Shown: positions 24,747 through 33,966 of the stretch, in pieces
How the letters are laid out: each line of letters starts with the position of its first letter
Position numbering within the stretch: position 1 is the stretch's first letter
Source: Dethiosulfovibrio peptidovorans
GTDB taxonomy: Bacteria > Synergistota > Synergistia > Synergistales > Dethiosulfovibrionaceae
DNA: 64,000 bases
NCBI GenBank assembly: GCA_002748665.1
Contig: PDTB01000021.1
Coordinates: forward strand, 62,001 to 126,000
Direction of reading: 5' to 3'
Notes under the pieces: generated by a model
The model's input: the letters and a program-made list of their open reading frames with translations, nothing else
Told to the model about the DNA's origin: nothing
The model's database searches: none
Made by a program: the position numbers and the translations under genes

Positions 24747-24765
24747 TATACATACCATATGTATA
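24747..24765 (-). promoter_or_regulatory. Candidate CsoR operator overlapping a promoter
   Basis: TATACATACCATATGTATA is a perfect inverted repeat of 8-bp arms around a 3-base centre, lying just upstream of the csoR ribosome site and containing -10-like TATA sequences. Known CsoR operators are usually more G+C-rich, so binding is inferred from position and symmetry only. Confidence 0.5.
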
Positions 24766-24882
24766 TTTTAGGCTCGATGTAATTTTCGTCAAGTATGCAG
24801 GAGAAGGTCTATAAAAACACCCGTTCTTTCGTTGCCTTTCTCGCTGCTCTGTGGTAAGTCATACACATGGAGGTGATGGTCT

Positions 24883-25398
24883 ATGAGATACTTGTTGGGC
24901 GTTATGATGGCTGTCGTCGTTTTAACGACGGGATGTGGCTGGGCTCAGGAGCCTGCCATGAGATGGGGAAATTGGGTGTTCGTGGAGGACAGGAATTACC
25001 GGGAGTTTTTCCCCCTTGTTCCTGTCAAGGGTGTTCGGTGGTTTGCCGACAGCCAGGGGGCGTGTTTCCTCCAGGCTGTGCTGCCCTACGCATCGGTTGA
25101 GTCGGTATCGGTGCCTGAGTGGTTTACGAAGGACGGAATGGGAACGCCGCCCTCTCGTCCCGACGATGATCGGATGGGTTGGGGCCGCTGGGTGTTCATG
25201 GAAGGTAAACTTCTTCGGGAGTGTGTACCGCCGGGGCCTCAGAGTAAGGACGTTCGATGGTTTATCGAGGCGTCGGGTCGTTGTTTTCGGGTGCCGGTGG
25301 TGGATTTCCCCAAGCTCTATCCCGTCGATCGCCCTGCGTGGCTCAATACCGACGGTATGGGGCTCCCACCAGGAGCGTCCCCAAGCCCGGTCGATTAA
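24883..25398 (+). CDS. Lipoprotein with an internal tandem duplication, function unknown
   Basis: The 171-residue protein has a lipobox LTTGC (Cys18), so it is a lipoprotein. The mature part is two diverged copies of a ~60-residue unit: M-x-WG-x-WVF-x-E ... VRWF-x-x-SQGACF ... PEWFTKDGMG-x-PPS, then M-G-WGRWVFMEG ... VRWFIEASGRCF ... PAWLNTDGMG-x-PPG. Each copy has a Trp-rich start and one Cys in the middle. I do not recognise the family. ATG 24883 follows GGAGGTGATG. It is followed by a YdjM-like hydrolase gene on the same strand. Confidence 0.7.
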   Translation: MRYLLGVMMAVVVLTTGCGWAQEPAMRWGNWVFVEDRNYREFFPLVPVKGVRWFADSQGACFLQAVLPYASVESVSVPEWFTKDGMGTPPSRPDDDRMGWGRWVFMEGKLLRECVPPGPQSKDVRWFIEASGRCFRVPVVDFPKLYPVDRPAWLNTDGMGLPPGASPSPVD

Positions 25399-25439
25399 TG
25401 CGTGTCATGTTGACGTTTATCTAAAGGGGGTAATGCCCG

Positions 25440-25949
25440 GTGATGGGGCAGAACCATGCGACATTGTCCTTTGCATTGATCTATGGGGCCACCGGGCGAT
25501 TCCTCCCGGCCTCTCTGGCCTCCGTCGGGGCGGTCTTTCCTGATGCTATCGAGCGGCTTCTCTTCGGTCAAAAGTGGCAGAAGCACCACCGCAAGGGAAG
25601 CCACTGGTTCCCTCCGTATTTGCTAGGAGCCTGGGTGGCCTCTGTCTATCTCAGAGGACATCCCTTTGGTGGTATCGTGGAGGTCGTTGATGCGAAACTC
25701 TACGTTCCCATTGGGACCCAAACGGTTGCGGCTGCCGTGGCCTTTGGGCTTTTTTGGTTTATGGCGGGGTGTTTGCTTCACATAGTGGAAGACTGTTTTT
25801 TCGGTCCTATGCCTTTAGTGTTTCCGTGGAAGCGGCAGCGCCTGATCATCCAGATTTTCAAGACTGGCGGCCCAGCGGAGCGGATCATCGCTCGCTGTGC
25901 CCTGATCTTGGCGGTGGTGGGACGCTTTGTGGATGTTTCTCGAGGCTAA
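25440..25949 (+). CDS. YdjM-like membrane-bound metal-dependent hydrolase (DUF457)
   Basis: The 169-residue membrane protein carries NHATLSF at the start and HHRKGSHWF near residue 50, resembling the HRG-THS signature of the YdjM/DUF457 family, plus hydrophobic helices and a late LLHIVEDCF. These are predicted inner-membrane metal hydrolases with uncertain substrates. GTG 25440 or ATG 25443 could be the start; AAAGGGGG lies about nine bases before the GTG. Confidence 0.7.
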   Translation: MMGQNHATLSFALIYGATGRFLPASLASVGAVFPDAIERLLFGQKWQKHHRKGSHWFPPYLLGAWVASVYLRGHPFGGIVEVVDAKLYVPIGTQTVAAAVAFGLFWFMAGCLLHIVEDCFFGPMPLVFPWKRQRLIIQIFKTGGPAERIIARCALILAVVGRFVDVSRG

Positions 25950-26012
25950 AGGTAGGCTGCTGAGTCCTAATGTTAAGTATAATTGGGTCATATATAGTGA
26001 TCCATGATGCTT

Positions 26013-26061
26013 CTGCAACAAGCGAGAGGCGGCCGTATAAGCCGCCTCTCGCTTGTTGCAG
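26013..26061. terminator. Perfect 21-bp inverted repeat between convergent genes
   Basis: Arms at 26013-26033 and 26041-26061 are exact complements around a seven-base loop (CGTATAA). Neither side has a T run, so it is either a terminator that depends on other factors or an RNA 3'-end stabiliser for the two converging transcripts. Confidence 0.6.
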
Positions 26062-26067
26062 TTGTGT

Positions 26068-27249
26068 CTATTTTTCGTTGAGATATGCCCAAGCCACCGA
26101 GGCGGCTACGGCCGCTCCCAGGGGTAAAACGTCGTCGTCGACACAGTACTTGGGGTGATGCTGGGGGTACGTCATGTCCTTGTCGGGATTGCCCGTTCCC
26201 AGGAACATGAAGGTCCCGGGACGCTCTTGAAGGTAGTAACTGAAATCCTCGGCACCCATGGTAGGCTTGGCTTCAAGAACCTTATCCTCTCCAAGGACTG
26301 AGCGGGCTACCTTAACGGCAAAGCGGGTGAAATCCCGGTCGTTCACCGTGGGAGGCAACATGAATGTGTAGGTAAAATCAGCTTGGCATCGCAGACCGGA
26401 ACAGACGGCCACGGCGATCTCCTCCATGCGCTTTGCTATTGTTTCACGAACAGAGGTGTCGAAAGTCCTGGTGGTTCCTGAAACGGTCGCTGAGTCTGGA
26501 ATGGCGTTGAAGACGCTGCCGCTTTTGATCTCCCCTACGGAGATGACAGCAGCCTGAAGGGGATCCACTTCCCGACTGACGATGGTTTGCCAGGCCGATA
26601 CGACTGAACAGGCGGCGATCACCGGGTCCATCGACAGGTGAGGCATGGATCCATGACCTCCCTTGCCCTGAATCTTGAGCTCGAACTTGTCCGCCGAAGC
26701 CATGGTGGGCCCCTCGCAGTAGGTCATGTATCCGCTGGAGACAGGGGACCAGATATGTTGCCCAAAGACGACGTCAACGCCCTCCAAAACACCGTTCTCT
26801 ACCAGCTCCTTGGCCCCGGCTCCCACCTCTTCAGCATGTTGGAATAAGAGGCGCACACGTCCCGGAAGCTCGTTCTCCATCTCCTTAAGGATGGAAGCCG
26901 CCCCCAGGAGCATGGCGATGTGAGCATCGTGGCCGCAGGCGTGCATCGCTCCGTCGTTGACCGATCGATAAGGTACGTCCCGTTCCTCCTGAACGGCCAG
27001 AGCGTCGATATCGGCTCGCAAGGCGATGCATCGTCCTTCTTTGTTCGGGTTGAGATCAGTGACGACCCAGTTGTCTTTGTGACCACAGCCGATTTGGGTG
27101 TCGTAGCCCATATCTTCCAGGATAGACGCTATTTGAGCTGCTGTCTTGACCTCGTGAAGGGACAGCTCAGGGTGTTTGTGAAAATGATGTCTCCAGGAAG
27201 CAATGGATTCCAGGCGCTCCTGAGCTTTTTCTCGGATTGTTTGATACAT
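26068..27249 (-). CDS. M20 family amidohydrolase (N-acyl-amino acid / hippurate hydrolase type)
   Basis: The 393-residue protein has the M20D pattern: RHHFHKHPELSLHE near residue 20, ACGHDAHIAMLLG (Cys, His and Asp metal ligands), FQHAEEVGAGA (catalytic Glu pair), FGQHIWSP, and GAEDFSYY near the C-terminus with a late HHP. It is like hippurate, N-acetyl-amino acid or aminobenzoyl-glutamate hydrolases; the exact acyl group is unknown. The gene follows the sodium symporter on the same strand, so the pair probably imports and deacylates an amino acid conjugate (inference). Confidence 0.88.
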   Translation of the reverse strand: MYQTIREKAQERLESIASWRHHFHKHPELSLHEVKTAAQIASILEDMGYDTQIGCGHKDNWVVTDLNPNKEGRCIALRADIDALAVQEERDVPYRSVNDGAMHACGHDAHIAMLLGAASILKEMENELPGRVRLLFQHAEEVGAGAKELVENGVLEGVDVVFGQHIWSPVSSGYMTYCEGPTMASADKFELKIQGKGGHGSMPHLSMDPVIAACSVVSAWQTIVSREVDPLQAAVISVGEIKSGSVFNAIPDSATVSGTTRTFDTSVRETIAKRMEEIAVAVCSGLRCQADFTYTFMLPPTVNDRDFTRFAVKVARSVLGEDKVLEAKPTMGAEDFSYYLQERPGTFMFLGTGNPDKDMTYPQHHPKYCVDDDVLPLGAAVAASVAWAYLNEK

Positions 27250-27326
27250 GCAAAGCCCTCCTCGGTTATGATTATGAGACGACGGACCGGAGAGTCTCCC
27301 CCGGCCCGTCCACTATTGATGTCGAA

Positions 27327-28796
27327 TCAGCTCAGAGTTTGCTCGAACCGGTCCAGGGTCTTGCCGGAAATCTTAGAGGTGCCCAGACTGACGATCAATA
27401 CGACAGCAAAATTGACCACCAGTCCAACAAAGCCCTCGTGAAGGTTCATGGGCGCTGGAACCCCCATGAATTTGATGGCGACGACCGTGCCTAAGCCTGC
27501 CAGAAGGCCGGCGATAATCCCCAGCTTGGTCTGCCACCGGGCAAAGAGTCCCAGGACGACCGCCGGGAAGAACTGGGTGACTCCCGAATAGCCCACGAGC
27601 AGCAGGGAGACCAGCATGGACGGTGCGAAGATAGCCAAGAGGACTGCCAAGATGGTCAGAAGGGGGACAAAAGCCCGTCCCAGCTTGGCAACGGCCATGT
27701 CGTCCATCTGAGGGGCAAAGCCACGCTGGATCACGTTTCTGGCGAGCAGGTTCGACGCAGTAAGGATGAGTCCTGACGATGTGGAGATCGATGCGGCCAG
27801 CCCCCCAGCTCCGATGAAGCCGGCTAGTACCGGCGGGAAGTTTTTCACCAGAGCGATGAGCATGGCATGATCCGGCTTGGTAATAGTATCGGCGAAGGCC
27901 GGGTCTATCCCCGTCTTAGCAGCACAGGTGAAACCCACCACGATGATAGGGATCAAGGTCAGGGAGTATAGAGGCAGAATGACGGCGTTCTTGCGGACGA
28001 CCTTTTCACTTTTTGCCGCATAGGTAGCGGTGAAGATGTGGGGCCACATCCAAAAGCCCAGGCCGCAGATCAACGCCACCGAGCTCACCCAGAAGATACC
28101 GAGCCCGGCGCTATCAGGCAAGAGGAGGTGACTGGGCTTTATTTCCTGGAGGATCTCCCATACCTTGGCTGTACCGCCGAAGAACTTGTGGGGGAAGATA
28201 AAACCGACGGAGATCATACCAACCAACATGATAATGGCCTGAAGGAAGTTGGTCCACCCAATACCCCGGAGTCCCGAAACGTAAACAAAAATCACCGCAG
28301 CGATGAAACTGATGACCACGGCCAGCTTCCAGGATATCGCGCCACCGGAGGCCAGCTGGACGATCATGCCAGCCCCCATGATCTGGAGCTGAAGATAGGG
28401 AATTGTGAAAATTACTCCGATAAAGGCCACGAATACCCCAAGCCACCGGCTCTCGTATCGGTCCTCGATGAAGTCGGGTTGGCTGACGTAGTTAAGCCGG
28501 GCCCCCAAGCGGTTGATTCGGGGACCAATGAAGAAATACAGACCGTAGGCGATAGAGCTGTAGATCAGGGCATAGACGATGCTCATCCCCCTTGAATAGG
28601 CCCAGCCCGCCAATCCCAAAAAGGCAAAAGCGCTATAAATCTCGGCTGCTGCTGTGGTGTAAAAAAGAAACGTTCCAAAAGATCGTCCACCGACGAAATA
28701 GTTTTCCATACTGAACGCCTGGTTTCGGCCCGCCATCACGCCGACGACGGTGGTGATAATGAGCCAGCCAAAGATGATGTATACAGCGATGGTCAT
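27327..28796 (-). CDS. Sodium:solute symporter (SSS family)
   Basis: The 489-residue protein has about 13 hydrophobic helices and SSS features: ENYFVGGRSFGTF near the start, YTTAAAEIYSAFAFLG, RYESRWLGVF and the GAGGLAASISTSSGLILTASNLLARN sodium-site region. It is close to pantothenate and general carboxylate symporters. Its start overlaps the stop of the small upstream membrane gene by four bases, a coupling seen with DUF3311 partner proteins. Confidence 0.87.
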   Translation of the reverse strand: MTIAVYIIFGWLIITTVVGVMAGRNQAFSMENYFVGGRSFGTFLFYTTAAAEIYSAFAFLGLAGWAYSRGMSIVYALIYSSIAYGLYFFIGPRINRLGARLNYVSQPDFIEDRYESRWLGVFVAFIGVIFTIPYLQLQIMGAGMIVQLASGGAISWKLAVVISFIAAVIFVYVSGLRGIGWTNFLQAIIMLVGMISVGFIFPHKFFGGTAKVWEILQEIKPSHLLLPDSAGLGIFWVSSVALICGLGFWMWPHIFTATYAAKSEKVVRKNAVILPLYSLTLIPIIVVGFTCAAKTGIDPAFADTITKPDHAMLIALVKNFPPVLAGFIGAGGLAASISTSSGLILTASNLLARNVIQRGFAPQMDDMAVAKLGRAFVPLLTILAVLLAIFAPSMLVSLLLVGYSGVTQFFPAVVLGLFARWQTKLGIIAGLLAGLGTVVAIKFMGVPAPMNLHEGFVGLVVNFAVVLIVSLGTSKISGKTLDRFEQTLS

Positions 28797-29011
28797 ACCT
28801 CGTCACCGTCCTCTCGAGCTCGAAGCTTGTAGGCCAAGGCCATAATCCCCGAGGTGAAAAGAATCATCACCAAGGCATACATCAACAAGAACGGGATCCC
28901 AAATATCACGGGTTCAACCCGATTTACCATGTTGAGAACCGGCGGCGAATAGCCTAGAAGGATCAGAATAAAACACCACAAAACCGTTCTTTCTCCCTTC
29001 GACAAGTGCAT
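28793..29011 (-). CDS. Small membrane partner of SSS symporter (DUF3311-like)
   Basis: The 72-residue protein has two membrane helices (TVLWCFILILLGYSPP and FLLMYALVMILFTSGIM regions) and a charged tail. ATG 29011 follows AGGAGGTGG. The size, topology and four-base overlap with the symporter gene match DUF3311 proteins that accompany PanF-like symporters. A TATACT on the minus strand near 29060 could be the -10 of this operon. Confidence 0.7.
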   Translation of the reverse strand: MHLSKGERTVLWCFILILLGYSPPVLNMVNRVEPVIFGIPFLLMYALVMILFTSGIMALAYKLRAREDGDEV

Positions 29012-29208
29012 AATTCCACCTCCTGAAAATATTGTGTAGCACTTCCTCTTTGCAAGAGTATAGCACTGAAGTCGCTGGCGAAAAAGCCTCTCTGGCAATC
29101 CCTTTGGTCTCTTTATGGCTGCTTTGATTGTCATCGGTGTTTATAATATAGGCTTTTATGTATATGTTTTATGCGATACATGCCGTTCTGTCCTTTTATG
29201 ACTCGTCG

Positions 29209-29237
29209 TTGACAGTCTGTGGTCTCGTTTCTATACT
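29209..29237 (+). promoter_or_regulatory. Near-consensus sigma-70 promoter for the RND operon
   Basis: TTGACA (29209-29214) and TATACT (29232-29237) are separated by exactly 17 bases. The expected transcript start is only ~20-25 bases before the GTG of the membrane fusion protein. Confidence 0.85.
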
Positions 29238-29267
29238 CGAGTTCATAACGAGCGAGGAGATGGTTCT

Positions 29268-30545
29268 GTGACGATGGATAAATCGAAAATTCGATGGCTT
29301 CTTCCGGCAGTGTTGGCTGTTGTGATCCTGGTGGTATTGATCACTCCTCGGTTCATGCGGCCTGATGATTTTCTTCGGGAGGTCCCTTCTATTCGGCCGG
29401 TCCTGACCACGGTCTTGATGCCCTCTGGTGCTGGAGGACGGCGTACATTTCCCGGTCGGGTCCAGGCGTCTCAAAAGGTTGATCTGTCATTTCGTGTCTC
29501 CGGTCCTCTGGTGGAGCTTCCTGCTTTAGAGGGAGAGCACGTTCGGGAGGGAGACCTTCTGGCCCGGATCGATTCCCGGGATTTTCAGCTGGCCCTTGAT
29601 GGTGTGCGAGGAGCCCTCTCGGAGGCTCGGGCGACTCTGGATGCCATGCGAAAAGGAGCGAGGAGAGAGGATCTTCGAGCCCTCCAGGCAAAGGTTGAAG
29701 CCGCCAGTTCTCAGGCCAAGGAGGCCCGTTCTCAATTTCAGCGTTTCAAGCGGCTCTATGAGGCGCAGGCCATTTCTCAGGCCGAGTTTGATCGGTACCG
29801 TACAGCTCGGGACGTGGCCTCCTCAGCTTTGCTCGCTGTGCAGGAAGAGTTGAAAAAAGCTCGACGAGGAGCTCGTCCTGAGGAAATTCGAGCCATGGAA
29901 GCCAAGATCAGCTCCTTGGAGGCTAAGGAGGATGCTGCGGTCTCGGCTCTTGAGGACACCGACCTTCTGGCTCCCTTCGACGGCATAGTGGCCAGGCGAA
30001 TGGTGGACAAGTACCAATTTGTCATGGCCCGTCAGCCTGTGGTGAGCCTTCAGGATGCATCGTTGGCCCAGATCGTAGTGGACGTACCTGAGTCGGTGAT
30101 TCGTTATCGTTCCCACCAGCTCAGGATATGGGCCACCTTTGACAGTGCTCCGGGACGGTCGTATCCTCTCCGTTTAGTCGAGTTCGCCTCCGAGCCCGAT
30201 CCTGAGACCCAGACATACCGAGTAACATTGGCCATGACCTCTGATCCTGATTTCGAACTCCTCCCGGGAATGACCGTCCAGGTTGTCGGTGAGGTGCAAG
30301 AGCTGTCCGATGATGCGTCGGTCTATACCATCCCAGTAGAAGCTTTGCTCTCAGGCGACGGATCTCCCTCGGTATGGCTCGTTGTGGATGGCCGTGCGGA
30401 TTCCCGATCAGTTACGGTGGAAGCTTTGGGTGATGGATTCGTCCAGGTACGGGGGGATTTGAAATCGGGTGATCGCTTGATCACGGCTGGGATTCACGTT
30501 CTTTCTCAGGATCAGGAAGTTCGTCTTCTGGAGGATCAGCGGTGA
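29268..30545 (+). CDS. RND efflux periplasmic adaptor (membrane fusion protein)
   Basis: The 425-residue protein has an N-terminal membrane anchor (about 10-28), a lipoyl-type half (VSGPLVELPALEGEHVREGDLLARID), a long alpha hairpin with heptads (about 100-220), the second half LLAPFDGIVARR, and a beta-barrel end. It bridges the RND pump to an outer membrane channel. GTG 29268 follows GAGGAGA; ATG 29274 is an alternative. The pump gene overlaps its stop. Confidence 0.9.
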   Translation: MTMDKSKIRWLLPAVLAVVILVVLITPRFMRPDDFLREVPSIRPVLTTVLMPSGAGGRRTFPGRVQASQKVDLSFRVSGPLVELPALEGEHVREGDLLARIDSRDFQLALDGVRGALSEARATLDAMRKGARREDLRALQAKVEAASSQAKEARSQFQRFKRLYEAQAISQAEFDRYRTARDVASSALLAVQEELKKARRGARPEEIRAMEAKISSLEAKEDAAVSALEDTDLLAPFDGIVARRMVDKYQFVMARQPVVSLQDASLAQIVVDVPESVIRYRSHQLRIWATFDSAPGRSYPLRLVEFASEPDPETQTYRVTLAMTSDPDFELLPGMTVQVVGEVQELSDDASVYTIPVEALLSGDGSPSVWLVVDGRADSRSVTVEALGDGFVQVRGDLKSGDRLITAGIHVLSQDQEVRLLEDQR

Positions 30546-33500
30546 ACGTGGCCGAATGGTCTTTGAAACGGCGCTCCTTCGTCCTTTTCGTGGCGGTCCT
30601 CTTATTGATAGGTGGCGTGTGGTCCTATGTGGGGCTTGGGCGCTTAGAGGATCCCGACTTCACCGTCAAGACCGCCTTGGTTGTCACCCCCTATCCAGGG
30701 GCGTCGCCTACCGAGGTTGAGGAGGAGGTCACCGATGAGATCGAAGAGGCCGTGCAACGCTTGCCCCAGCTGAAGCGGGTCCGGTCTCAATCTCGCCGGG
30801 GATTGTCGGTTGTGTACGTGGATATCAAGGACGAGTACACCAACGGCAAGCTCCCTCAGGTTTGGGATGAACTCCGACGCAAGGTCAGGGAGGCTCAGCG
30901 ATACTTGCCTCCGGGAGCGGGTCCTTCTATGGTGAATGACGATTTCGGCGACGTTTTTGGTGTGCTTTTTGCCCTGACGGGTGATGGGTTTTCCATGGCC
31001 GACCTCAAGCGATACGCCGATATCGTTAAAAAACGAGTGCTCCTCGTGCCTGATGTGGCTCAGGTCTCTATCTGGGGCGATCGGACCGAGGCGGTCTTTG
31101 TTCAGTTCTCCCGGTCCAAGGTGACCGAGCTGGGTCTCTCCCCCGAACAGATCGTCGCGGCTCTTCAGGGGCAAAATCTGGTGGTCGACTCCGGCTCGGT
31201 CTTGGCTGGGTCTCTTCGGATTCCCCTGGATCCCAGCGGGAAGTTTCAATCGGTGGACGAGATCGGTGACATTCTCATTCGGGGTGGCCGCTCCGGTCGT
31301 CTCGTGGTCCTTCGGGATATCGCCACGGTGAGCCGGGGGTATCTGGAACCTCCGAGGCGGATCATGTGCTTCGACGGTAAGCAGGCTTTGGCCCTGGGAG
31401 TTTCCACGGTTCCTGGCGGCAACGTCGTTCGAATGGGAGAGAATGTCCAGGCCGAGTTGAGGCTGATTGAGGCGGACCTTCCTCTGGGGCTTTCCATTGA
31501 AACGGTGACCTTCCAAAGTGATCTGGTTCGTGAGGCCGTGGATGGTTTTCTCATGAACCTTGCGGAGGCCGTCTTCATCGTCATCGCCCTTCTCGTTGTT
31601 TTTATGGGTATGATCAGCGGTCTCCTCATGGGGGGAATCCTGCTTCTGACCATTGCCGGTACCTTTGTTGCCATGAAAATCATGGGTATTGAGCTCCACA
31701 GCGTTTCGCTGGGTACTCTGATCATTGCCCTGGGGATGTTGGTCGATAATGCCATCGTGGTTACCGAGGGCATTTTGGTGGGGATCACCATGAAACGCTC
31801 TCGGGAGGAATCTGCGATCCGCATCGTCCAGGAGACCAAGTGGCCGCTCTTAGGCGCGACTTTGGTGGCCATCCTGGCCTTTGCAGCCATCGGACTCTCC
31901 AGAGACGTGACCGGCGAATTCTGTCGTAGCCTCTTTCAGGTCATCGCCGCGTCCCTCCTCATCTCCTGGGTTCTGGCTGTCACCGTGACGCCTGTCCTGG
32001 GGGTCATGTTCCTTCGGCCCGAGCCAGGAGACGATCCCTACAACAGTCGGGGATACCGGATGTACCGTCGAATCCTGACGGAGTGTGTCGGTCATAGATG
32101 GCTTACGGTGACTGCGGCTGTTGTGCTGCTTCTGTCCTCCATTTTTGGGTTTCGGTTCGTGGAACAGAGTTTTTTCCCCGAGACGGCCCGGGATCAGTTC
32201 ATGATCCACTATTGGCTGCCCGAGGGGACCGATATCACCAGAACTGCCCAGGATATGACCGAGTTGTCGGAGCACCTCATGGCATCGGAGACGGATGTCA
32301 CGTCGGTGGCGACCTTTGCCGGTGAGGGGCCTCTTCGGTTCTATCTCTCTATGGAGCCCCAGCTTCCCGACAGCGCATATGGGTTTTTGCTGGTCTCGGT
32401 GACCGATCACAAGGTCATCCCTGCGGTCATGGCACGGGTGGGGCGTTGGATAGCCGACCGGTTTCCTGACGCTGATCCTCGCTTCGAGCGATTCATGAAA
32501 GGGCCGGGAACCGGGGCAAAGATCAAACTTCGGATCTTCGGGGACGATTCCGGGGAGCTCCGCCGGCTTTCCCGAGAGGTTCAGGCCATCATGGCTTGGG
32601 AGCCATCAGCTATCGATGTCCGGGACGACTGGCGTCAACCAGGCCAGGTCCTCCGGCCTGTCCTGGATCAGGCTCGGGTGAGCCGGTCTGGACTGTCCAG
32701 GGCCGAGATTGCCGGCGCTCTGGAGGGGACCTTTGCGGGACGAATCGTCGGGGTGTACCGGGAGGGAGATAGACTCTTACCTATTGTAGTTCGAGCCCCC
32801 GAGGACGAGCGTCTCGGGCTGGGGGCCGTGGAGAACGTCCAGGTCTGGAGTCGGGGACTCCGACGGTTTGTCCCTTTGGGGCAGGCCATCTCAGAGGTCC
32901 GATTGGTCTGGGAGGACCCGATAATCTGGCGGCGAAATCGGTCCAGGGTTATCACGCCCCAGTGTAACCCACGCTCAGGAACAGCGGAGGACCTCCGTCG
33001 TTGCCTGATTCCTCATATAGAAGCCATCACTCTTCCAACGGGGTACCATCTTGAGTGGGGTGGCGAATACGAGGTCTCCCGGGACTCAAAAGGAAGCCTG
33101 GTGGCCCCATTTTGCCTTTCCTTCATCCTTATGATCGTCCTGGTTATGGGTTTGTTCAACGGGTTTCGCCAGCCTCTGGTCGTGTTCCTCTGTCTCCCGC
33201 TGGCGGCGGTGGGTGTGACCGTAGGACTGCTGGTAACGGGGCAGAGCTTTGGTTTCATGGCCCTGGTTGGCTATCTTAGTCTGGCCGGGATGCTCATAAA
33301 GAACGCTATCGTTTTGCTGGATCAGATCGCGTTGGAACTGGCTCAGGGGACGGCCCGATTCTCGGCAGTGATCCATGCTTCAACGGGGAGAATTCGACCG
33401 GTGATGATGGCTGCGATGACCACGGTGTTGGGAATGGCCCCCTTAGCGTTGGACGATTTCTTCGCCTCTATGGCGGTGACCATCATGTTTGGGCTCACCT

Positions 33501-33595
33501 TCGCCACTGTCTTGACCTTAATCGTGGTTCCGGTGCTGTACTGCATGTTCTATGGGATCTCCATGGACGAGGTGGACGTTTCGTCTCCCATGTAG
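30542..33595 (+). CDS. RND family efflux permease (AcrB/hydrophobe-amphiphile efflux type)
   Basis: The 1017-residue protein has the RND layout: helix 1 at about 12-30, a periplasmic loop with PYPGASPTEVEEEV, helices 2-6 around 335-490, GMLVDNAIVV for the helix-4 proton-relay Asp, a second periplasmic loop, and C-terminal helices with SLAGMLIKNAIVLLDQI and MMAAMTTVLGMAPLAL. It exports drugs, solvents or metabolites using the proton gradient. Start GTG 30542 overlaps the adaptor stop (GTGA). No TolC-like gene lies next to it, so it must share an outer membrane channel encoded elsewhere. Confidence 0.92.
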   Translation: MNVAEWSLKRRSFVLFVAVLLLIGGVWSYVGLGRLEDPDFTVKTALVVTPYPGASPTEVEEEVTDEIEEAVQRLPQLKRVRSQSRRGLSVVYVDIKDEYTNGKLPQVWDELRRKVREAQRYLPPGAGPSMVNDDFGDVFGVLFALTGDGFSMADLKRYADIVKKRVLLVPDVAQVSIWGDRTEAVFVQFSRSKVTELGLSPEQIVAALQGQNLVVDSGSVLAGSLRIPLDPSGKFQSVDEIGDILIRGGRSGRLVVLRDIATVSRGYLEPPRRIMCFDGKQALALGVSTVPGGNVVRMGENVQAELRLIEADLPLGLSIETVTFQSDLVREAVDGFLMNLAEAVFIVIALLVVFMGMISGLLMGGILLLTIAGTFVAMKIMGIELHSVSLGTLIIALGMLVDNAIVVTEGILVGITMKRSREESAIRIVQETKWPLLGATLVAILAFAAIGLSRDVTGEFCRSLFQVIAASLLISWVLAVTVTPVLGVMFLRPEPGDDPYNSRGYRMYRRILTECVGHRWLTVTAAVVLLLSSIFGFRFVEQSFFPETARDQFMIHYWLPEGTDITRTAQDMTELSEHLMASETDVTSVATFAGEGPLRFYLSMEPQLPDSAYGFLLVSVTDHKVIPAVMARVGRWIADRFPDADPRFERFMKGPGTGAKIKLRIFGDDSGELRRLSREVQAIMAWEPSAIDVRDDWRQPGQVLRPVLDQARVSRSGLSRAEIAGALEGTFAGRIVGVYREGDRLLPIVVRAPEDERLGLGAVENVQVWSRGLRRFVPLGQAISEVRLVWEDPIIWRRNRSRVITPQCNPRSGTAEDLRRCLIPHIEAITLPTGYHLEWGGEYEVSRDSKGSLVAPFCLSFILMIVLVMGLFNGFRQPLVVFLCLPLAAVGVTVGLLVTGQSFGFMALVGYLSLAGMLIKNAIVLLDQIALELAQGTARFSAVIHASTGRIRPVMMAAMTTVLGMAPLALDDFFASMAVTIMFGLTFATVLTLIVVPVLYCMFYGISMDEVDVSSPM

Positions 33596-33600
33596 ATCAT

Positions 33601-33636
33601 GCACAAAACCCGGGGCATTTGTCCCGGGTTTTGTGC
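33601..33636 (+). terminator. Stem-loop terminator after the RND operon
   Basis: GCACAAAACCCGGG and its perfect complement form a 14-bp stem with an eight-base loop. There is no T run after the stem, but the distal arm contains TTTT. Confidence 0.7.
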
Positions 33637-33966
33637 AGCATAGGAGTTGTTGAGGAAATTCGTGTGACGTCGCAGATTAGGAGGCTCTGCTCTCTTGCTC
33701 TGTACCCATAGTATAGTCGGAGAAGTGAGTGTGGGCATCGGTGAAAAACCTACCTTTTGACTAGGTATAAATACGGATTGATATGGGGCTTCTGTGGTCG
33801 ATGGTTTCTCGGTCTCCTCTATGATGATGTGTGTGGTGTTGTGGATGAGAATGTCTGCTTATTGATCAATAAGTCGTAGTATAGTTATTGCGGAAGACCG
33901 ATCATCGGTCAAAACACCGTTCTCCATCTTAGTCTCAGTGTCTTTGCCGATAGGGTTTTGATATAT
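33637..33966. other. Intergenic region with palindromic operator-like site and -10 box
   Basis: No gene is seen in these 330 bases. CTTATTGATCAATAAG at 33858-33873 is a perfect 16-bp palindrome, followed seven bases later by TATAGT (33880-33885), a plausible -10. This could be a regulated promoter for the lplA operon, in which case the palindromic repeat at 33967-34219 lies inside the leader transcript. Confidence 0.35.
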
